Positions 21,662-24,561 of a DNA stretch of 24,561 nt are shown here, piece after piece. The stretch is from an uncultured Bacilli bacterium (GTDB taxonomy: Bacteria; Bacillota_I; Bacilli_A; RF39; UBA660). Below the pieces are notes generated by a model that searched no databases, had not been told where the DNA came from, and was given only the letters and a program-made list of their open reading frames with translations. The DNA is taken from contig CANNTX010000015.1 of NCBI GenBank assembly GCA_947522695.1, forward strand, positions 1-24,561, in the 5' to 3' direction. How positions within the stretch are numbered: position 1 is the first letter of the stretch; every line of letters starts with the position of its first letter. A program made the position numbers and the translations under genes.

Positions 21662-22870
21662 ATGAAACTAATTAAAAGAAATTTCTATTTGGATAAACTA
21701 ATTAATACAATGAATACGCCTGATATAAAGGTAATAACAGGGGTTAGACGTGCTGGAAAATCAAAATTGTTAGATGAATTCAAAGCATATATAATTAATA
21801 ATGTTGATAATTATAATATAATTCATATTAATTATAATTTAATTAAATTTGAAGATATTAAGGAATATCATAAATTAATAGAATATGTTGAAAATAATTA
21901 TAATAGTAAGAAACATAATTTTTTGTTTATAGATGAAGTTCAGATGTGTGATGGTTTTGAGAAAGCAATTAATAATTTTCATGCCGAAGAAAAATACGAT
22001 ATATATATAACAGGGTCAAATGCTTTTCTTATGAGTAGTGACTTAGCAACCTTATTTACAGGTAGAACATTTGAAATAAAGGTATATCCATTTTCATATA
22101 GAGAATTTTTAGAATACTATCATATGGAAAATAATGAGAAATCATTTAATGCTTATGTTCTTGAAGGCGGATTAGCTGGTTCATATTTATATAAGGAACA
22201 AGATGAAAAATATAATTATGTAAATAATGTTTATAACACTCTTATAAAGAGAGATATTTGTAACAAATATAATATTAAAAAGGATTATTTGCTTGATATG
22301 ATTAATAATTTCTTAATGGAAAATATTTCTAATTTAACTTCAATAAGAAACATAGCAGATACTCTTACAAATAATAAAGATAAAATAAATCATAAAACTG
22401 TTAGTTCTTATATTAATTATTTATGTAATGAGTTTTTATTTTATAAAATAAGAAGATATGATATTCAAGGAAAGAAATATTTAGCATCTCAAGATAAGTA
22501 TTATTTAGTTGATCATTCTTTCAAATATGCTAAATTAGGAACTAAAAATATAAATTATGGCAGAGTTTATGAAAATATAGTTGCTATGGAATTACTTAGG
22601 AGAGGATATGAATTATATGTTGGCACTTTGTATGAAAAAGAAATTGATTTTGTAGCTACTAGAAGAAACGAGAAAATATATATTCAAGTATCTAGTGATA
22701 TAGGAGATGATTTTGAAAATAATACATTTAAAAGAGAGGTTGAATCATTATTAAAAATTAAAGATGCTTATCCTAAAATATTAATTGCAAGAACTAGACA
22801 TGATGTTTATTTATTTGAGGGAATTCAAATTGTTGATATATCTAGTTGGCTATTACAAGATAATTGTTAG
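21662..22870 (+). CDS. AAA_14/DUF4143 ATP-binding protein
   Basis: A 402-residue member of the COG1373 family. The N-terminal AAA_14 domain has Walker A GVRRAGKS 27-34, Walker B FLFIDEVQ with D91-E92, and a sensor-like strand YDIYITGSNA followed by the TGR segment and PFSYREFLEYY. The C-terminal DUF4143 domain (about 205-400) holds a winged-helix-like part (SIRNIADTL, KINHKTVSSYINYL) and an EIDFVA...IYIQVSSD stretch resembling a PD-(D/E)xK fold. Family members are common, often present in many copies, in gut and anaerobic bacteria, and their cellular role is unsettled. It is a single-gene unit preceded by a conspicuous inverted repeat. Apart from that leader nothing suggests recent transfer; the base composition matches its neighbours. 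Confidence 0.9.
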   Translation: MKLIKRNFYLDKLINTMNTPDIKVITGVRRAGKSKLLDEFKAYIINNVDNYNIIHINYNLIKFEDIKEYHKLIEYVENNYNSKKHNFLFIDEVQMCDGFEKAINNFHAEEKYDIYITGSNAFLMSSDLATLFTGRTFEIKVYPFSYREFLEYYHMENNEKSFNAYVLEGGLAGSYLYKEQDEKYNYVNNVYNTLIKRDICNKYNIKKDYLLDMINNFLMENISNLTSIRNIADTLTNNKDKINHKTVSSYINYLCNEFLFYKIRRYDIQGKKYLASQDKYYLVDHSFKYAKLGTKNINYGRVYENIVAMELLRRGYELYVGTLYEKEIDFVATRRNEKIYIQVSSDIGDDFENNTFKREVESLLKIKDAYPKILIARTRHDVYLFEGIQIVDISSWLLQDNC

Positions 22871-22890
22871 ATGCTTATTAAAAAAATTTG

Positions 22891-22922
22891 TACTATTATT
22901 TTTATATATTTAATAGTATAAT
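22891..22922 (+). promoter_or_regulatory. Inverted repeat and -10 box before lemA
   Basis: TACTATTA (22891-22898) and TAATAGTA (22911-22918) are perfect inverse copies; the right arm runs into TATAAT (22917-22922), 24 bases before the lemA ATG. No good -35 is seen. A protein or hairpin occupying the repeat would cover the -10. Confidence 0.45.
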
Positions 22923-22945
22923 TTAAGTAGAAGGATGTGATAATT

Positions 22946-23494
22946 ATGTGGCTATGGATATTAATAGCTGTAATAGTAGTTATTGTACTTTGGGTATTAT
23001 CAACTTATAATACTTTAGTTGGTTTAAGAAATACTTGTAAAGAAGCATTTTCTACTATGGATGTTTATTTAAAGAAAAGATGGGATTTAATTCCAAATTT
23101 AGTTGAAACTGTTAAAGGTTATGCTAAACATGAAAAAGATACTTTACAAGAAGTTATTTCATTAAGAAATACTCCATATGAAAGTATGAGTGATGATGAG
23201 AAGGTTAAAACTAATCAAAAGTTAAGCCAAAGTGTAACAAAGATTATGGCTTTAGCAGAAGCTTATCCAGAATTAAAAGCTAATGAAAACTTTAAAGAAT
23301 TAAGTACTGACTTAAGTAAAATTGAAGAAGATATTGCTAATTCAAGAAAATATTATAATGGTACTGTTAGAACTTATAATAATAAAGTTGAAATGGTTCC
23401 TAGTAATATAGTTGCTAGTATTTTTGGATTTAAAACAAGAACTATGTTTGAAGTAGATGCTGCTGAAAGAGAAAATGTTAAAGTAAAATTTTAG
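22946..23494 (+). CDS. lemA: LemA family protein
   Basis: A 182-residue protein with one N-terminal membrane segment (residues about 2-20) and a long helical cytoplasmic or extracellular domain. Diagnostic LemA blocks are YNTLVGLRNTCKEAFSTMDVYLKKRWDLIPNLVETVKGYAKHE (residues about 24-66 in the chain), ALAEAYPELKANENF, and IANSRKYYNGTVRTYNNKVEMVPSNIVASIFGF near the end. The function is unsettled; in many bacteria it is encoded with DUF2207 or TPM-domain membrane proteins, as here. AAGGATG ends 9 bases before the chosen ATG; the GTG at 22937 overlaps this site and is rejected. It is followed after 12 bases by the DUF2207 gene, so the two form an operon. Confidence 0.93.
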   Translation: MWLWILIAVIVVIVLWVLSTYNTLVGLRNTCKEAFSTMDVYLKKRWDLIPNLVETVKGYAKHEKDTLQEVISLRNTPYESMSDDEKVKTNQKLSQSVTKIMALAEAYPELKANENFKELSTDLSKIEEDIANSRKYYNGTVRTYNNKVEMVPSNIVASIFGFKTRTMFEVDAAERENVKVKF

Positions 23495-23506
23495 AAGGTG
23501 AAAAAA

Positions 23507-24561
23507 GTGAATAGAAAAATTATAAATTTATTATTTTGCATATTTACTTTTTTTCTTTTTAGTTTAAATTGTTATGCAAATGATTATGATATAACTAAAT
23601 ATGATGTTGAGATAGTTGTTGATGAACATAATAAATATAGTATAAAAGAAAATATTGATACTTATTTTAATGTAAGTAAACATGGAATTATTAGAAGAAT
23701 TCCTTTGTATAACAATATTATTAGACAAGATGGTACTAGGGAAAGAAATAGGGTATTAATATCAAATGTTCATGTTAATGAAGAATTTGCTTCTTCTAGA
23801 GAAAGTTATAATTATGTTCTTAAAATTGGTAGTGCTGATAAAACGTTAATGGGAAAACATTCTTATTCTATTTCTTATGATTATGATTTAGGACTTGATA
23901 AAAATAATAAATTTGATGAATTATATTTTAATATAATTGGTACAGAATGGGATACTGATATTAGTAATGTAACTTTTAAAATTACAATGCCTAAAGAATT
24001 TGACGCTAGTAAACTAGGTTTTAGTTATGGTAGGTATGGTTATAGTAATACAGACAATATTAGTTATGATGTTGATGGTAATGTAATAACAGGAAGTTTT
24101 GAAGGAACATTATTAGCTGGAGAAGGATTAAATGTTAGACTTGAATTACCTGAAGGGTATTTTATTAGAAAATCTGTTGGTTCTAGCTTGTTAGAGTGCT
24201 GGTATTATATCATTCCTATATTAGGTGTTTTAATCTCTTATTTAATTTGGAAAAAGTATGGTAAAGATGATCAAGTTGTTGATGTTGTATCGTTTTATCC
24301 ACCAGAAAATATGAATAGTTTGGATGTAGCGTTTGCAAAAAAAGGAAGTGTTAATTCAAATGATGCTGTATCACTTTTAGTTTATTTAGCAAGTAAAGGC
24401 TATATCAAAATAGTTGAAGATAAGAAGAGTAAAAGTAGATTTACTATTCAAAAAGTTAAAGAATATGATGGTAATAATAAAGAAGAAGAATTATTTTTTA
24501 GAGGATTATTTAAAAAAGTTTGGGATTCTATTTCAAGTGATGAATTAAATGAAAGTTTTTA
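23507..24561 (+). CDS. DUF2207 domain membrane protein, 3' end missing
   Basis: The frame runs from a GTG at 23507 to the end of the window (351 codons) without a stop, so the gene is cut by the window edge. AAGGTG at 23495-23500 lies 6 bases before the GTG. Residues 1-24 are a signal peptide (ending CYA). Residues about 25-220 are the extracellular DUF2207 beta domain, with YDVEIVVDEHNKYSIKENI, then HGIIRRIPLY and NIIGTEWDTDISNVTFKI. A membrane segment lies at about 229-248. The cytoplasmic part begins with FYPPENMNSLDVAFAKKGSV and DAVSLLVYLASKGYIKI, which matches the winged-helix-like region of the family. Role unknown, probably in the envelope with LemA. Confidence 0.9.
   Translation, partial: MNRKIINLLFCIFTFFLFSLNCYANDYDITKYDVEIVVDEHNKYSIKENIDTYFNVSKHGIIRRIPLYNNIIRQDGTRERNRVLISNVHVNEEFASSRESYNYVLKIGSADKTLMGKHSYSISYDYDLGLDKNNKFDELYFNIIGTEWDTDISNVTFKITMPKEFDASKLGFSYGRYGYSNTDNISYDVDGNVITGSFEGTLLAGEGLNVRLELPEGYFIRKSVGSSLLECWYYIIPILGVLISYLIWKKYGKDDQVVDVVSFYPPENMNSLDVAFAKKGSVNSNDAVSLLVYLASKGYIKIVEDKKSKSRFTIQKVKEYDGNNKEEELFFRGLFKKVWDSISSDELNESF

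Noticed and set aside
22891..22918. TACTATTA/TAATAGTA hairpin as the terminator of the AAA_14 gene
   Set aside because: It is not followed by a T-run but by a TATAAT box and a ribosome binding site, so it fits a promoter-overlapping repeat better.
1..24561. Mollicutes genetic code 4 (TGA as tryptophan)
   Set aside because: No coding frame needs an internal TGA, tryptophans are TGG, and the surface-protein gene ends at TGA inside its terminator.
1..24561. CRISPR array, insertion sequence, tRNA or rRNA genes
   Set aside because: No spaced direct repeats, transposase motifs, terminal inverted repeats with target duplications, or tRNA/rRNA-like sequence were seen. The only tandem repeat is the coding 45-bp one.

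Overview
The window is a very AT-rich piece of chromosome with standard stop-codon use: tryptophan is TGG throughout, and one gene ends in TGA. Together with strong AGGAGG ribosome binding sites, a firmicute-type (T7SSb) type VII secretion locus, an LCP wall-assembly protein, LysM wall hydrolases and BceA/MacB-like ABC transport, this points to a Gram-positive, wall-bearing Bacillota. It is most likely a low-GC Bacilli lineage, possibly an uncultured gut clade. This placement is inference. The code is not the Mollicutes code 4.

Layout. (1) 1-1335: 3' part of an AbgT-type transporter and its terminator. (2) 1472-9842: a compact type VII secretion locus. It encodes a double-WXG100 protein, a YukD/EsaB ubiquitin-like protein, a DUF5082-like coiled-coil protein, a lysozyme-LysM candidate substrate, the EssC motor ATPase and a MinD/TadZ-like protein whose P-loop lacks its lysine. 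A hairpin terminator and a new -10 box lie between the substrate genes and essC. No EsaA, EssA or EssB gene is present. (3) 9910-13617: an Amidase_3/4xLysM hydrolase without signal peptide, a convergent LCP protein with a C-terminal PASTA-like domain, and two overlapping holin-type genes. The amidase and holin pair look like a domesticated phage lysis module. (4) 13680-15756: an operon of a small membrane-anchored protein and a surface protein with three cadherin-like beta-sandwich domains. (5) 15773-17212, minus strand: a dNMP-kinase-like P-loop protein followed by a short-chain dehydrogenase.

(6) 17280-17977: a regulatory and decayed region. It contains divergent promoters, a near-consensus promoter that fires straight into a 15-bp hairpin terminator (candidate tiny RNA), and a frameshifted remnant of a CdiA-CT/phage minor-head tRNase-type domain. 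(7) 18100-21317: a 1059-residue fused ABC ATPase/FtsX-type permease with an unusually large extracellular region. (8) 21596-22870: an AAA_14/DUF4143 ATPase preceded by an 11-bp perfect inverted repeat. (9) 22946-end: LemA followed by a DUF2207 membrane protein cut by the window edge.

The unifying theme is the cell envelope: protein export through the wall, wall hydrolysis, wall polymer attachment and surface proteins. The best candidate for an undescribed system is the minimal type VII locus with its tandem-WXG substrate, its own lysozyme and the degenerate TadZ/MinD-like partner beside EssC.
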